DNA of 64,000 nt from Pseudoscleropodium purum (Eukaryota; Streptophyta; Bryopsida; Hypnales; Brachytheciaceae), in assembly GCA_963969395.1 (NCBI GenBank), contig OZ017799.1:21640501-21704500 (forward strand), read 5' to 3'. Shown in pieces: positions 42,196 to 53,628 of this stretch. How positions within the stretch are numbered: position 1 is the stretch's first letter; every line of letters begins with the position of its first letter. The notes beneath the pieces are model-generated. The model was not told the DNA's origin. It saw only the letters and a list, made by a program, of their open reading frames with translations, and did no database searches. The position numbers and the translations under genes were made by a program.

Positions 42196-42387
42196 AATGC
42201 GAAGTCCGTCCCGTCCGTCCGCCCCATCTGGTCTGTACGCCCGACCACCCCGGCCGTCCGCCTCACCCGTCTGCCCCGCCCCGCACGTCCGCCTTCCGAC
42301 GGCGGGAAGGACGCTGCGTCCGCTAGCGTCCGGACATCCGGAAAACGGACGCTATTTTGGGGCGGACGTTGAAATTCGTCAACCCTG
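42196..42387. repeat. Right terminal GGCGGAC array of the giant element
   Basis: GTCCGCC-type words ending in ACGGACGCTATTTTGGGGCG and CGTCAACCCTG, nearly the same as the right end of MITE 2. Confidence 0.8.
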
Positions 42388-42395
42388 ACTCAAAC

Positions 42396-43904
42396 GTCAT
42401 CTCATGAAGGCATGGTGGTTGTTCCTTCCTCTGTATCCATGATTGTCGTCTTCAAGTTTCTCCAAAATCAAACAAGAAAATACAGTTGTTTAGTACATCA
42501 ACCACTATGTGTGTACTAGTATAAGTTATTGACATGTGCTGAAGGTTTAAACTCTAATTAACTAAAGAGATGCATCATAAACCTAAAATCAGCACCTACT
42601 ATCCAAATCTTCTATAGCTAATTTTGTAGCAAATTCAACTAGTTACTACCAAGCAAGTACAACACATACCAAAATAAAATAATAATCATAGAAAAGGACA
42701 TTTATCTAGAGATCTCAAATTTGTTAAAATTTTAGACGCTAACCCTAGCTCTCTGAAACACTGAAAAATTATTCTAAAAATGGATTGATGTTAGATAGCA
42801 TAGGGTTCCAACAAATTTCAAGCCCAAATTCTGTACATTGAAAATTTTAAAAATGTTGCACTCACGAGCAAAGTATTCCACAAGCAAATCTCTGAAGAAC
42901 CTCACCAAGATCTATTTTTCAATGTCTTGGATCCGTCGCAACACAAGTGCCAAAGAAAGACAATGTAAAACAATCAAAATGACACCCTAAGACACTCGCC
43001 ACTTGAACAACACAAGGTCTCAGCAAACTAAAACATTCATTTGGCTTCAAGCCCATATAATTTCTTGCATCAAACCAAAAAAACATGTTGCAGCTAATGA
43101 CTAAGGTAGAATAGTCCACAAAAAATCTTTGCCTACAACAAAGTAACAACATTTAGTAACTTCAACTCCAATTGAAGCAACTTCTTGCAACTTAGTTCTA
43201 GTAAGACTTCACATAACTTCTAGTACAACTAAGCAAACACTAAAAACAAGACTAGTCACCTTCACGTCATCCTTGATGGAATCAATCCCCCTTGCATGCA
43301 TAGCTTGACAAACTCCAATGAACAAGGTGCAGACACACGATGAACACGGTGATCAACACTGCTGTGCCACAAAACTCACACAATTTGCAAAGACTAAACA
43401 CACGCTCCCGAGGTGCAACCACTCCCTCTAAAAACTGTGCCTCGGAATCCACACTCAATGTGGCAACGGAAACTCTTTGAACATAGCTGTTGCATACAAA
43501 ATTTTTGTCGCCTTGCTACGGACCATGCAACAATTCCAAGTCTCCAAACACAAGTGTTGCGGAGAAAACTTTGTCAAATTGCCATGAATTGTGCGGCAAC
43601 TACAAACTTAGGAATCACATCAAACTTCCTAACAACCGCGCACCAATCACACCACAACGACAAAAAGCCCGAAATTCAAAGCCTAAAACTCGTAGACTTC
43701 GTCACACTACGCCAATCACAGCACAACAAAACTCAAAATGCACTGTCATGGAACACTCAGTTAGAATTGCGCAGTTGGAACAAAGCTAGGGAGACCCATC
43801 GGGAGCTGAATGGAGCCAATTGGAGGAGGTGGGAGACGCTTGATAGGTGGCCCCTCATTATGGCACCACCCTCTTATGATGGCTTATTTGATTAGGGACT
43901 TTTT
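42396..43904. other. Noncoding stretch, no supported gene
   Basis: A 160-residue plus-strand frame (43413-43895) is rich in Thr, Asn and Gln and shows no domain. It is not supported as a gene. Confidence 0.35.
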
Positions 43905-44000
43905 GTGATTAGTGACCGAATTAATTACTAGGTCACTAATCCTTTGTGACTAATTGCTTTTTATTAGTGACTTAGTTACTAGGCTTCATGGGTTCTTTGA
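43905..44000. repeat. Cluster of TTAGTGAC / GTCACTAA words (inverted repeats)
   Basis: ATTAGTGACC and its complement GGTCACTAAT lie about 14 bases apart at 43917-43951, with further copies near 43957 and 43974. Such clusters are common in subterminal regions of plant CACTA or Mutator elements, but no terminus or duplication was found. Confidence 0.4.
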
Positions 44001-44366
44001 AAGTTTTATAATTTTGGCAAAATTCAAAGTCTAGTGTAGTAAGGATTAAATAAGGCTTGATACATATATTTGCTTGGTACTACAAGTTTTATTTCTCAAT
44101 TCATAGTTTTTTTTTATATACAAGTGCAAAATAAACCTTATTGAATTGAATAATTGGAAATTGAAGCTACTATCTAGTTTTATTAGAATTGTAGCAAATT
44201 ACTCAGTTATAAAATTTCAATAATTAAAATCAGGTTTTCATAATTCACAATCTAGTTTAATTAAATGGCCATTTTTCAAAAATAAGTTTTTTGTAGTCTT
44301 TTCAAATAATAAGTATGTACTAGTGTACATGATATTAATTAATATACAATCATATAAGTATCTCTA

Positions 44367-44368
<2 letters not shown>

Positions 44369-44402
<34 letters not shown>
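44369..44402. repeat. (AT)n microsatellite
   Basis: About 17 TA units in a row. Confidence 0.9.
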
Positions 44403-44408
<6 letters not shown>

Positions 44409-46589
44409 CATGAGGACCTAGTCAAAACAAACAATCGATCAATAGAAGATTATAGATTTATAGGATGACATATAATTGTTATTTATTTAAATTAATGAGA
44501 GAATAATATGCTTGGATGCTTAGCACAAATGAAAGTGCATTGAAACTTTAATGCAATGGTTCTTCCATTTGTTCAAAAAAAAAAAAAAATGCATTGACCT
44601 TCATGCTATACTAGAGGTAGCACTCGCTACTTTTCATACTAAATGTTGTTGGTTGTCCATAAAGACATACACAAGTAACTTTTGAATTCTATTCCAAGGT
44701 TAGGATTTATGTAATAGTTACTTAACATCTTAAGGTCTTTGAATGTGGAATATGAAATCATAAGCTTTTAAATCAAGTACCTAAATTTAGCCTTCTAAAA
44801 TGTATTCCAAAAGCAGTCCGATGTTATTATTTTTGTACAATTTTTATCGCAGAAAAATATTTTTTAGAATCATTTTTGTGACAAAAATGAATAAAAAGAA
44901 CTAGTAAAAATTGGACAAGCAATTCCAATTAATTTGAACATTATTGATAGGTCAAGTCGCAATAGAAATTACTAAGAACAAATAATTTGTATTGGTTATT
45001 TTATTTTTTACCATCAAAATAGCCACAACAAAGACTTTGACTATCAAATAGATTAATCCTTTTATTTACTTGATGTGTAAAATTTGCATATTTTACCTAG
45101 AGTTAAGATTATGCATTTTCTAATTTTTCTTATTTTTTTCAATAGTTGTGATGGAAAAATATATTAATTATTGTGATCCCTTTTGTAAAATTGAATGTAG
45201 ATTGAAATATGAATTATATTGTATCAATTATGTAATATAATTTTTTTCAATTTGTAATTATGATTAGAGAAGAAGGATAGAAAAAAGAACATAACTTTAC
45301 AATTCATAATTATTTAGAAAACATTTTTTGTTGCAAAAATAGGAATGAAATGTAATTTACAACACAACTAGACTTTTATATTGAATCATTTGAATTGTAA
45401 CACATGGTTAGAAGCTTGATTTCAATTGCAAGAATTGTGACTTTCTATTCTTGACATTCTTTGGATAATAAAAATGGAATTATAAAGAAATTATCATTCA
45501 AGCTTTATTTTCTTAGTTGAAATCAAATTTTACAAATATTTATTTCAAAAGTCACAATTGAATGAGTATTGAGTTTGACTAAGGCACATTCACTTTGAGG
45601 ATGCCTAAACCTGTATAGGTTATTCAATCTCCCAAACCATTTACTATTTATGATTCTATATATTGTTTAGTAATTATTTTAATTAATTAATAAAGATTCC
45701 TTAATTTAATTATAACAAGAATTTATTAAATTTAGGGATTTGAGATCATGGGGTATGATTTTGGCAAACTTGATAAGATGTTTTAAGTCATTTATCATGA
45801 AATTCAATGTTCATGATTGGGAATTAAGTATTGAATGCCCTTGTTTCAATTCAAAGCCATAGATTGTTCTTCTAAAATAAAAAGCATGATTGTAAATAAT
45901 TCATAAATAATAATACAATCTTGTTACTATTTAGAAATAAGATACACATATTCAAAGATATTTATGAAGAGGATTAACAATATGAAATCAATCTAGAAAA
46001 ATCTATAGAATATAATTCTAATGAAATTCATAATTTTTTGAACAAAATTATGGGCTTAGACATTTATCATGAATGCAAGGGATTCTTCTTTTACTATTAC
46101 TTTACTTGAGTTATCAACAATTCAATTATTGTATATATTGTCAATAAAGCCTATTCAAATTTATAGTGACAATATAATAGGTGTTGTGTAGGCCAAAAAA
46201 CTACCACTAATATTACATTTTTGTAACTCAATACATCTCTTGGATTCCCCTTGTATTATTTTTTAGCATTTTAGACATAATAAACAAAAACATGTAGTTG
46301 AATAGAAGACCTACATTTTATATAATTAAAGTAATGGTTTAAGTAAAGGGAGAAGGTGAAATATAGTGAATACAATTTAAGTCTACCACTATCTTCAAGT
46401 TAGGTTGCAGTGGATTTTAGGGTTTTTTCACTTAAAAACCAACCCAAAAAAATATTTTATTAAATAATTTATCTCCAAACCTACTTATATAAATTAAAAT
46501 GTTGTTCACCAAGGTTCATTTGGCTAGGTGCTATTTTAATTTTCAATATTTTAGCATAAAGGATTTAGTCCTTTTTCATATTTAATCCC

Positions 46590-46815
46590 TAAAGTTCCTT
46601 ATTAACTATATTTTTGCCAAAAATGCTCCAAAACAGCCATTTTTTGTACATTCAAGTTTTGAATTCTAGACAAGAAACTTTTTTGGACACATATAATCAT
46701 AGGATCGTGTAGTACACTAATTTGAAAAAATGTGAAAAAAATTTCAGAAATTTCTACTATGTAGATTGCAAGATATTAGCATTTGAAATAACAGAAATCA
46801 TTTTGGGGTCCTTGT
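46590..46815. repeat. Dispersed repeat, copy 2 (partner at 35616-35820)
   Basis: Same word order as the partner copy; an open frame at 46722-46928 lies across its right half and is not supported as a gene. Confidence 0.5.
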
Positions 46816-47199
46816 TAAAAACCAAGCACTTCACAAGGTCACATTTGTATGAAAAAATGTTCAAAATAGTGGTGTTTCCTTGGATTCATTCTTCAAGGCA
46901 TATTGGCTACATGCTTGAAAATTTTTAGATCATTTGAAATTATACAACATATAGGAAAAAAATAGTAAGTACAAAGATGTAGAGAATGATTCAAAAATAA
47001 TACTATTGAAATTATTGTTAATAATTTTTTTTATGGAATTGGAAAATGCCAATCTCAATGGTTCTAATGTTGATATGAACAATCTTTAGTAAATGATTTT
47101 ATTATTGTTATAAACAATCTTCACTAAACAAAAGACCGCAAAGTTTATTTTGGAGTATACAATCCATTACTACTCGCAAACTAAAATACCCCATAACTT

Positions 47200-47640
47200 T
47201 TGATTCATTGATAAAAAATAATGGAATGATTCAAAGCGTTCTTTGTTAAATAAAAAATAAAAAATAAAAAAATACCTTGAGAACCTAACAATTATATAGA
47301 CTAGGCTTTAATTGTTAGAAACAATCTAATGAAATCATTAAAAGAAATAATGGAAATCATGGAATTAAACCTCCAACAAAAAAATAATGTAGAAAAAAAG
47401 AAATGTTTAACAAAAAATTAAAAATTAAAAAATATCTTAAGAATCTAACAAACATATAGACGAAGCCTTTATTAATAGAAACAATAAAATGAAATCATTA
47501 AAAAAAATAATGGAAATCATGGAATAACTTAAACCTCAAAAGAAGAAATGTGAAAAAGAAATGTTAAAAAAAATTAAAAAATTAAAAATTAAAAAAAACC
47601 TTGAAAATATAGCAATTATACGAATTATTAAGTCCTGAAT
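47200..47640. repeat. Tandem repeat, unit about 162 bp, about three copies
   Basis: (A/T)(C/T)CTT(G/A)A(G/A)AA(C/T)(C/A)TA(A/G)CAA-TATA recurs at about 47274, 47434 and 47598, with AAATCATTAAA and AATAATGGAAATCATGGAAT between. Confidence 0.65.
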
Positions 47641-47824
47641 TGTTGGAAACTATACACTAAAACTCACCTACCACCCCAGTTTCCAATTAGTTCCGCCTCT
47701 CCTCTCTCAAAAAATTTGTGAGCCGTTGATTTTTTTGAAAAAAAATGCTTACCCTCAAAATTGACATTGATTTCTCAAAAAATCACAAGATGTTGATCTT
47801 GTGAAATTTAATTTGAGCCGTTCA

Positions 47825-48090
47825 AATATAAAATACAAATACTGAATACAAATACGAATATGGGTACGGATATTGGATATGAGTACTAAATACATATACT
47901 GAATACGGATATTGAATATGGATACTGAATATGGGTATTGGATATGCGCACTGAATACGTGTATTGAATACGGATATTGAATACGGGTACTGAATATGGG
48001 TACTGGATATGTGTACTGAATATGGGTACTAAATACGGATATTGAATATGGGTATTGAATATGGGTACTGAATATGGATACAATATTGGA
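47825..48090. repeat. Minisatellite of a 12-base word (GAATATGGGTACT-like)
   Basis: About twenty imperfect copies of [T/A]AC-TGAATA(C/T)GG(G/A)TA. The minus-strand open frame 47886-48122 (Tyr/Ile/Ser/Pro repeats) is created by the repeat. Confidence 0.85.
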
Positions 48091-48143
48091 TACGGGATCA
48101 ATTGTCCCATATTATTTGTCAAGAACTTTTATTCTGAAGATTA

Positions 48144-48262
48144 CAAGAGGGGGTCGAGGTGAGGGGGGGTGAGATAAAAAAATTTAAATCAAATTCTAAA
48201 TGATAGGTGGGGGTGAGTGGGGGTGGTAAAATAAAAAAATTTAAATAAAAATTGAGGGGGGG
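48144..48262. repeat. G-run-rich duplicated segment
   Basis: Runs of five to seven G recur (for example GAGGGGGGGTGAG, GTGGGGGTGAGTGGGGGTGG), each followed by A7 and TTTAAAT. Two imperfect copies about 60 bases apart. Confidence 0.6.
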
Positions 48263-50139
48263 AGTGCATAGTGATACAAAGTGTCACTATACACCTTGAG
48301 TGCCTACTAACTATATTCTTAGCAATTCTCAATCTAATGAAATTTGACTTCCAAAAAATGATGGAAATAATGGAAACTAAATAAACTTTGTGTTCAAATG
48401 TTTTGAATGGAAAATTTGCCAAATCATAAATCTAATCTTATTAGCGTGCATATTGGTAGTCACATACATATTCTTTTAGTTAATTCTATCCTAAACTAAT
48501 TTAAATATTTCCTTCAATCTCCTCACTTAGAAAATTTATTTCCTTCTACAATCTATTTTTTTTACTTTAATTTTAGCATTCCTTTCCTTAAGTTTCTTGA
48601 TTGTATTACATTTTGACTAGCACTTTCTTGCTTTTCAAAGTAGGAAACAAACAATATAGGGCCCAACCTCTTGTGGTCTCCATTTCCTTCTCATCAATCA
48701 TTATTTTTATAATTGAACAGTTTTATATTTACTTAGGATATAGAGAAGAATTGATGGAGTAAATTATAGTCAAAGTGACACCATGATGTCAAGAAATAGT
48801 TGCAATTGCTTGAACCCTATTGCACAAACTTCCCACATTTATCTATTTTTGGACTAATTGATGAATTCAAACCAACAAAATTTTAGATCTTAAGATAGTC
48901 ATCTGTTAATGTTTGGAAAAACCTCCCTATGTTTATATACATCTCCACTCTAGATGTTCTAGTGTTTTGCATACATTAGTCTTCAAATTAAACACCATTT
49001 TTTTTAATTTTCTATAATTGTTAATGTTGGATTCACTGAAGTTAATTTTGAATTAGTGAAATGGGGCACAAAATGGCCCACAAGCTTTTGAAAACTTAGA
49101 CAAGCTCTATTATTGACATTGTCTTTCATCTTTCATGAATTATATAGGATGTAACATACTGATTACAATGTACACATAAAGCATTCAATTGTTAATTTCA
49201 TGTTTGATTGTCATGATTCCAATATATGTTTTAAAAAATTTTGAATCTTAATATTTTTCTTTTATTGTAAGAAAACATTCATTTCTCTCTAGCATTATAA
49301 TTATATAGATTTATATCTAATCCAAAATATTTGAACTATTTAATTTGAATGAGGTAAAAATAACTAAAAGAATTAGTTAATATCTTAATGAGTCAGATGA
49401 TTGACCATTGAAATTTCAAAAAATTATGTAAGATAAAAATAAAAAATTGAATTCATTAATAAATAAAAAAATTATATTTTTCTTTAATCTACTATAGCAT
49501 GGTAAATTGCAATTATGTGCCATATACAATTATTATATATAAAATATTGTATTGTATAATTCTTCTAATTTAGTGTATAATAAAAATTAAAAGAATTGGA
49601 TGCCAAAGTAACTTGAGATCTTTCAAAAGCTTTGTAGACAGTAGGTTCAATTGGATTTTTAACATTTGATATTCAAGGTTTGCAAAGCAATTTTAAATGT
49701 ACTTTTTGTCTATTTTTCAATTTTAGAGGGAAATTTCTTTCATGTTTTTAGGTTGGTGATTGGGAGAATTCTAGCATTTTCAATGGTATTAGAGTTTATT
49801 TTATTGTCAATGGTCCCCCTTCAATTATTTAGATATTAGTTGTATTCATTTTTCAATGGCCCTTTCAATAGTGTCTAATTTGTATTGCATGATCTATCCA
49901 ATGGTAATTTCAATGCTATGTAATGCTTGAGTTATTGCTCACATATTTGATTTTGCAATGCCATAGTATTCTTCTTTGTATAATTCTAGAGTTTTACAAT
50001 ATTAAAAAAATCAAGGTGCCAAAAATTAGTCTTTCTAAGCATTTATCTCCAAAAATAGGGTGCTAAAAACTACATGTTTAACTAGTAGTTTCTTATCTAC
50101 AAATAGGAATGGAAAAAATACATGTAAGATTATCAATCG
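48263..50139. other. AT-rich noncoding DNA
   Basis: No gene seen on either strand. Confidence 0.5.
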
Positions 50140-50160
50140 CCCCCCCCCCCCCCCCCCCCC
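50140..50160. repeat. Poly-C tract (C21)
   Basis: Twenty-one uninterrupted C in AT-rich surroundings. Length may be uncertain in the assembly. Confidence 0.9.
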
Positions 50161-50944
50161 ATTACCCCATTCTTGCATGTAGTTACCATTTGAAATGTTA
50201 GGGTCTATGAATCCCCTGAGGTTAATACTTATAAGGATTTTCTAAAAATTGTAGTTAATGAATGGATGTAAAGACATATAAAGCCAAATGCTCTGAATTC
50301 TACAAAAATTTAAGTAAGAATAAAAATAAATGATATTTTGTATTATACTTACTACAACATTTTTTATCATGTAATTGCCCATTGAAACTATCAATCTTCA
50401 AAAGCTTTCAAAAGCTATAATTTGCATAATTATTAAATGATTAATGGTTCATCATCAATAATTCAAGACATACAATATATTTTATTTTTCTTAAACTGTT
50501 GGAAGACAAAACTTCATGTCTAATTTGGAAGGGCTAATTATGGAAGTGTACATTTAGACGTATAAGATTGTAAGCACCTCAAACTTCAAATGGGTTGAGA
50601 TATATCTGCTTTACCATTTTGGAACAATGTACTTGAATAAGTCATTGAAGCAAACAATTGTACTTGTTCATTGTTTAAGAAAATAATATTTATAAACTCA
50701 TCCTTTGCCCTTACTTCAAGGTGGATGAGTGTAGAATTAGGGGGTTTATGGTTTGGAATTACTAAACCCTAATAAAGGTTGAAAGGTCATCATTTGGTTA
50801 CCTTCCATATACATGATCTATGTGGACCTACAGAATTGGAGGATAGATCTTTCTAACTCTTCATTATGTGAAGAGTGATTGTGTGATTGATGTTTTCTAT
50901 CAATTTTTCAATTTTTCAATGTCTTGCAAAAATTTCCTAATGTA
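50161..50944. other. AT-rich noncoding DNA
   Basis: No gene seen. Confidence 0.5.
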
Positions 50945-51105
50945 TTTTGTAGATCAGTGGATATAATATGTAGATCTATAGATATCATATCATCATATCT
51001 AAATATAATAACGGACATATGATGTACATCTATAGTTATATTATCTAGATCTACGGGTATAATTATTATATAAATCTATGGATATACTATGTAGATCTAC
51101 ACATA
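50945..51105. repeat. Degenerate tandem repeat of TAGATCTATGGATATA-type words
   Basis: GTAGATCTA(T/C) followed by GATAT- or GGATATA- recurs about five times at 25-50 base spacing. Confidence 0.55.
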
Positions 51106-51748
51106 TTTTGCAAAGTTAGAGAGATGATTCTGATGATCTTGAAACATTTGAAACAGAATTTCACTACATAAAAGATATTACAAGACCACCAGCCATGATT
51201 GGCTTGGCAAAAGGATAGATTTAGTGACTAGTTGACCATAGTCAAACTAATATTGATTACGAGATTCATTAGTATGATTGACTTATAGGGTTAATTTTTC
51301 TAAGAATCAAGGTTTACGTGCAAATTTTTCTTAAATACTAAAGTGGGCTACATACAAAAGTGTTTATTCTAAACACTCGTGGGCTAGAAAAGCATCTACA
51401 ATTATTCCTAAAGTCTTACCTTGGTATCTGTGTAACTTACTCCCCTAATTTAGAGAATCTTTGAACTTCAAAAAATTGAAGTCCGTGCCTTTGTGGTAAT
51501 GGATCAATATTTGAAATCTTCTAAATTTGACTACCTTCTATGATGTGTGTGGAAAGTAGTTGTAGAAGATCGAATATCCTACTGACTATAGTCTATAGAA
51601 ACAATATAGGAAGATTTCATCTATTTTATGAAGTTTTGTTTTAATAAACTAACCTATTATTTTCTAAATCCTAATAAACTAAATTTGTCTAGTCACTTAG
51701 AAAATAATAGTAAATTAGTTTTATTGGAACAACCGCGATATAATGATC
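51106..51748. other. AT-rich noncoding DNA
   Basis: No gene seen. Confidence 0.5.
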
Positions 51749-51990
51749 CTTAAATTTAAGGTTGACAAATTGGAACGTTCACTCCAAATTTATGTCCCTA
51801 ATCTAGATGTTCGGACGCATGGACTCCAGCAGATGTATAGGGGTAAAACAATCGTCTGCAAAAATTACTTAAGGTAAAATTGATGGACGATGGCTTAACA
51901 AACAACTTGGTGGATGGCTTCGCAAACACAAATTGGGCGGACGGTAGTTGCATGGACGCCCATTCCAAACTAGTAGAAAACTTATTACAT

Positions 51991-52740
51991 CATTTGCCGC
52001 TTCAATTTTTTGAGTTTTCAAGCATACAATATAACATTGGAAAGGTCTCGGAAATACCTTTTCAATGGTATATTACATGTTCCCAAACTCCAAAAACTGA
52101 GATCGCAAATGAAGAAAAAGGTAACAACCAATGCATTTTGAAGGTCAAAGTAGTTGTCCACCTAGCCATCCGCTTGGCGGACGGGTAGATGGCTGAGTGG
52201 ACAGCTTGGCGGACAACCTCATGAAAGGCCAAAAAAGTTCATTTGTCATTTGCGACCTCAATTTTTGGAATTTGGAGGCATATAATATACCATTGGAAAG
52301 GTCTAGGAAATAACTTTTAAATGGTATATTACATGCTCCAAAACCCCAAAACTGAGATTGCAAATGACAAAAAAGGTAACAGTCAATGTATTTTGAACGT
52401 CAGAGCAATTGTCTATCCAACCACCCACCCAACTGTTTGTATAGTGGATGAGCGGAGAGGTGGATGGTTGAGCCTCAAATCAAAAATTGTATGCACTAGA
52501 AATGTATATTTTGTATCTGCCCGTCCACTTATTGACAAAGTCAACTACTTCGCAAATGGGCGGACAATTGGGTGGACGGGAGGACGCGCTCATAAAGGAA
52601 TTCAAAACTTCATTTGGCATTTGTGACCTCAATTTTTGGAATTTGAAGGCATATAATATACCATTGAAGAGGACTTGGAAATACCTTTTCAACAATATAT
52701 TAAACGCCTCCAAAACTCTAAAATTTTAAAACAGAAAATG
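51991..52740. repeat. Three-copy tandem repeat inside the ancient hAT-like element
   Basis: CATTTG-CG(A/C)C-TCAATTTTT(T/G)G followed by GGCATATAATATACCATTG recurs at 51991, 52247 and 52618. Spacing is 256 and about 371, the second enlarged by GGCGGAC-type sequence. Open frames at 51880-52729 on both strands are produced by it. Confidence 0.7.
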
Positions 52741-52959
52741 ACAAATGAAGCCAGCTACAAGTGCATAGTGAACTTCTGCCCTGTTGTTTGCTTGATTGTC
52801 CCTCATTTATTAAAACATTGAATTCTAGAAAGTATGGATTTGCTTTCTAGACTTTATTTAATACTACATATATTCAATGTATGATATATCATGCTTGTAT
52901 GAATATGTAATTCATATAAATTTCTACACATTTGAAATTGCAAATTCTATACCCTAAAC

Positions 52960-52985
52960 CCTAACTCTAACCCTAAACCCTAATG
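52960..52985. repeat. Interstitial telomere-like motif
   Basis: CCCTAAACCCTAACTC followed by TAACCCTAAACCCTAA: about four CCCTAAA-type units, the plant telomere repeat. Too short for a chromosome end. Confidence 0.6.
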
Positions 52986-53628
52986 TTAAATTTTACATTG
53001 CTTATAAAATTTTTAAAAATATTGATGCAACGTGTGGAATATGCTTGATCTTCAATTATGTTTACATGAGATTATTAGAAAGTACTACATATGTAGATCT
53101 CAATGACTTATTTTTTGATGTTTTGAATTGATTTTGGTTTTTTTCTTCATCAATTCATCTATTATTTTGTTGAAATTGTATAAATTTAGAATATGCAACT
53201 ATAATCTAAAGTATTCATTTAAGTTTGTTCAAAAATGTATTGAAAGTTTAAAACATCAAGCTATGCATAGTATAAGCAATTGATGAAATAAATTTTTTGG
53301 CTTGTTTAGAATGGGCGTCTGCTCGATTGCCGTCTGCCCATTCGCCTTCCGCCAAGTTGTCGGCCAACTGTCCGCCCATGTACCATCCGCTAGATGACTG
53401 TCCACCATGTTGTGACCATCAGATCAAATGGATGGTGCATTATTAGCTTAATTGGACGGTTGTAACATGGTAGTTGGCCAAATAGCGGACAGCTCAACGG
53501 ATGCGATCGGGGCAAACGACGTTGCGGACGCAAATTTACCTTATGGTAAATTTTAAAATTAACAAATGTCAACGGACGTTGCGGACCCATCGTTCATGTC
53601 TGAATGTCTTATCAACCTTGCTTAAATT

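Larger units (their letters stand above)
30636..42395. mobile_element. Giant hAT-like transposon, 11.7 kb, copy B
   Basis: The left end CAGGGTTGACACG begins at 30644; the right end CGTCAACCCTG finishes at 42387. The eight bases on either side are identical, ACTCAAAC at 30636-30643 and 42388-42395, so the whole 11,744 bp moved as one unit. It carries three genes: a kinase (minus), a Gly-rich protein (minus) and a long coiled-coil/RING-like protein (plus). GGCGGAC arrays are at both ends and upstream of each gene. I find no hAT dimerisation motif or other known transposase. It may be non-autonomous, or one of its unknown proteins may be the transposase. Confidence 0.9.
44001..47195. other. AT-rich noncoding DNA
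   Basis: No gene seen. It contains an (AT)n microsatellite at about 44369-44402, an A14 run near 44576 and the second copy of the dispersed repeat (46590-46815). Confidence 0.5.
51749..53628. mobile_element. Ancient hAT-like element (1.86 kb) with intact 8-bp duplication CTTAAATT
   Basis: CTTAAATT at 51749-51756 and 53621-53628 flanks 51757-53620. The left end (AAGGTTGACAAATT, GTTCGGACGCATGG) is a decayed version of the complement of the giant element's right end. The right end, read in complement (CAAGGTTGATAAGAC, ACGATGGGTCCGCAACGTCC), matches the giant element's left end. It therefore lies in inverse orientation. The interior has degenerate GGCGGAC words and a three-copy tandem repeat, and no gene. 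Confidence 0.88.

Noticed and set aside
30644..42387. Giant element as two separate smaller transposons joined by chance
   Set aside because: The outermost ends have the same 8-bp duplication, and no inner CAGGGTTGAC terminus was found.
43413..43895. 160-codon plus-strand frame as a gene
   Set aside because: Compositionally biased, overlaps another open frame in a second phase, no domain or promoter evidence.
47886..48122. 78-codon minus-strand frame with Tyr/Pro/Ile repeats
   Set aside because: Direct translation of a 12-base minisatellite.
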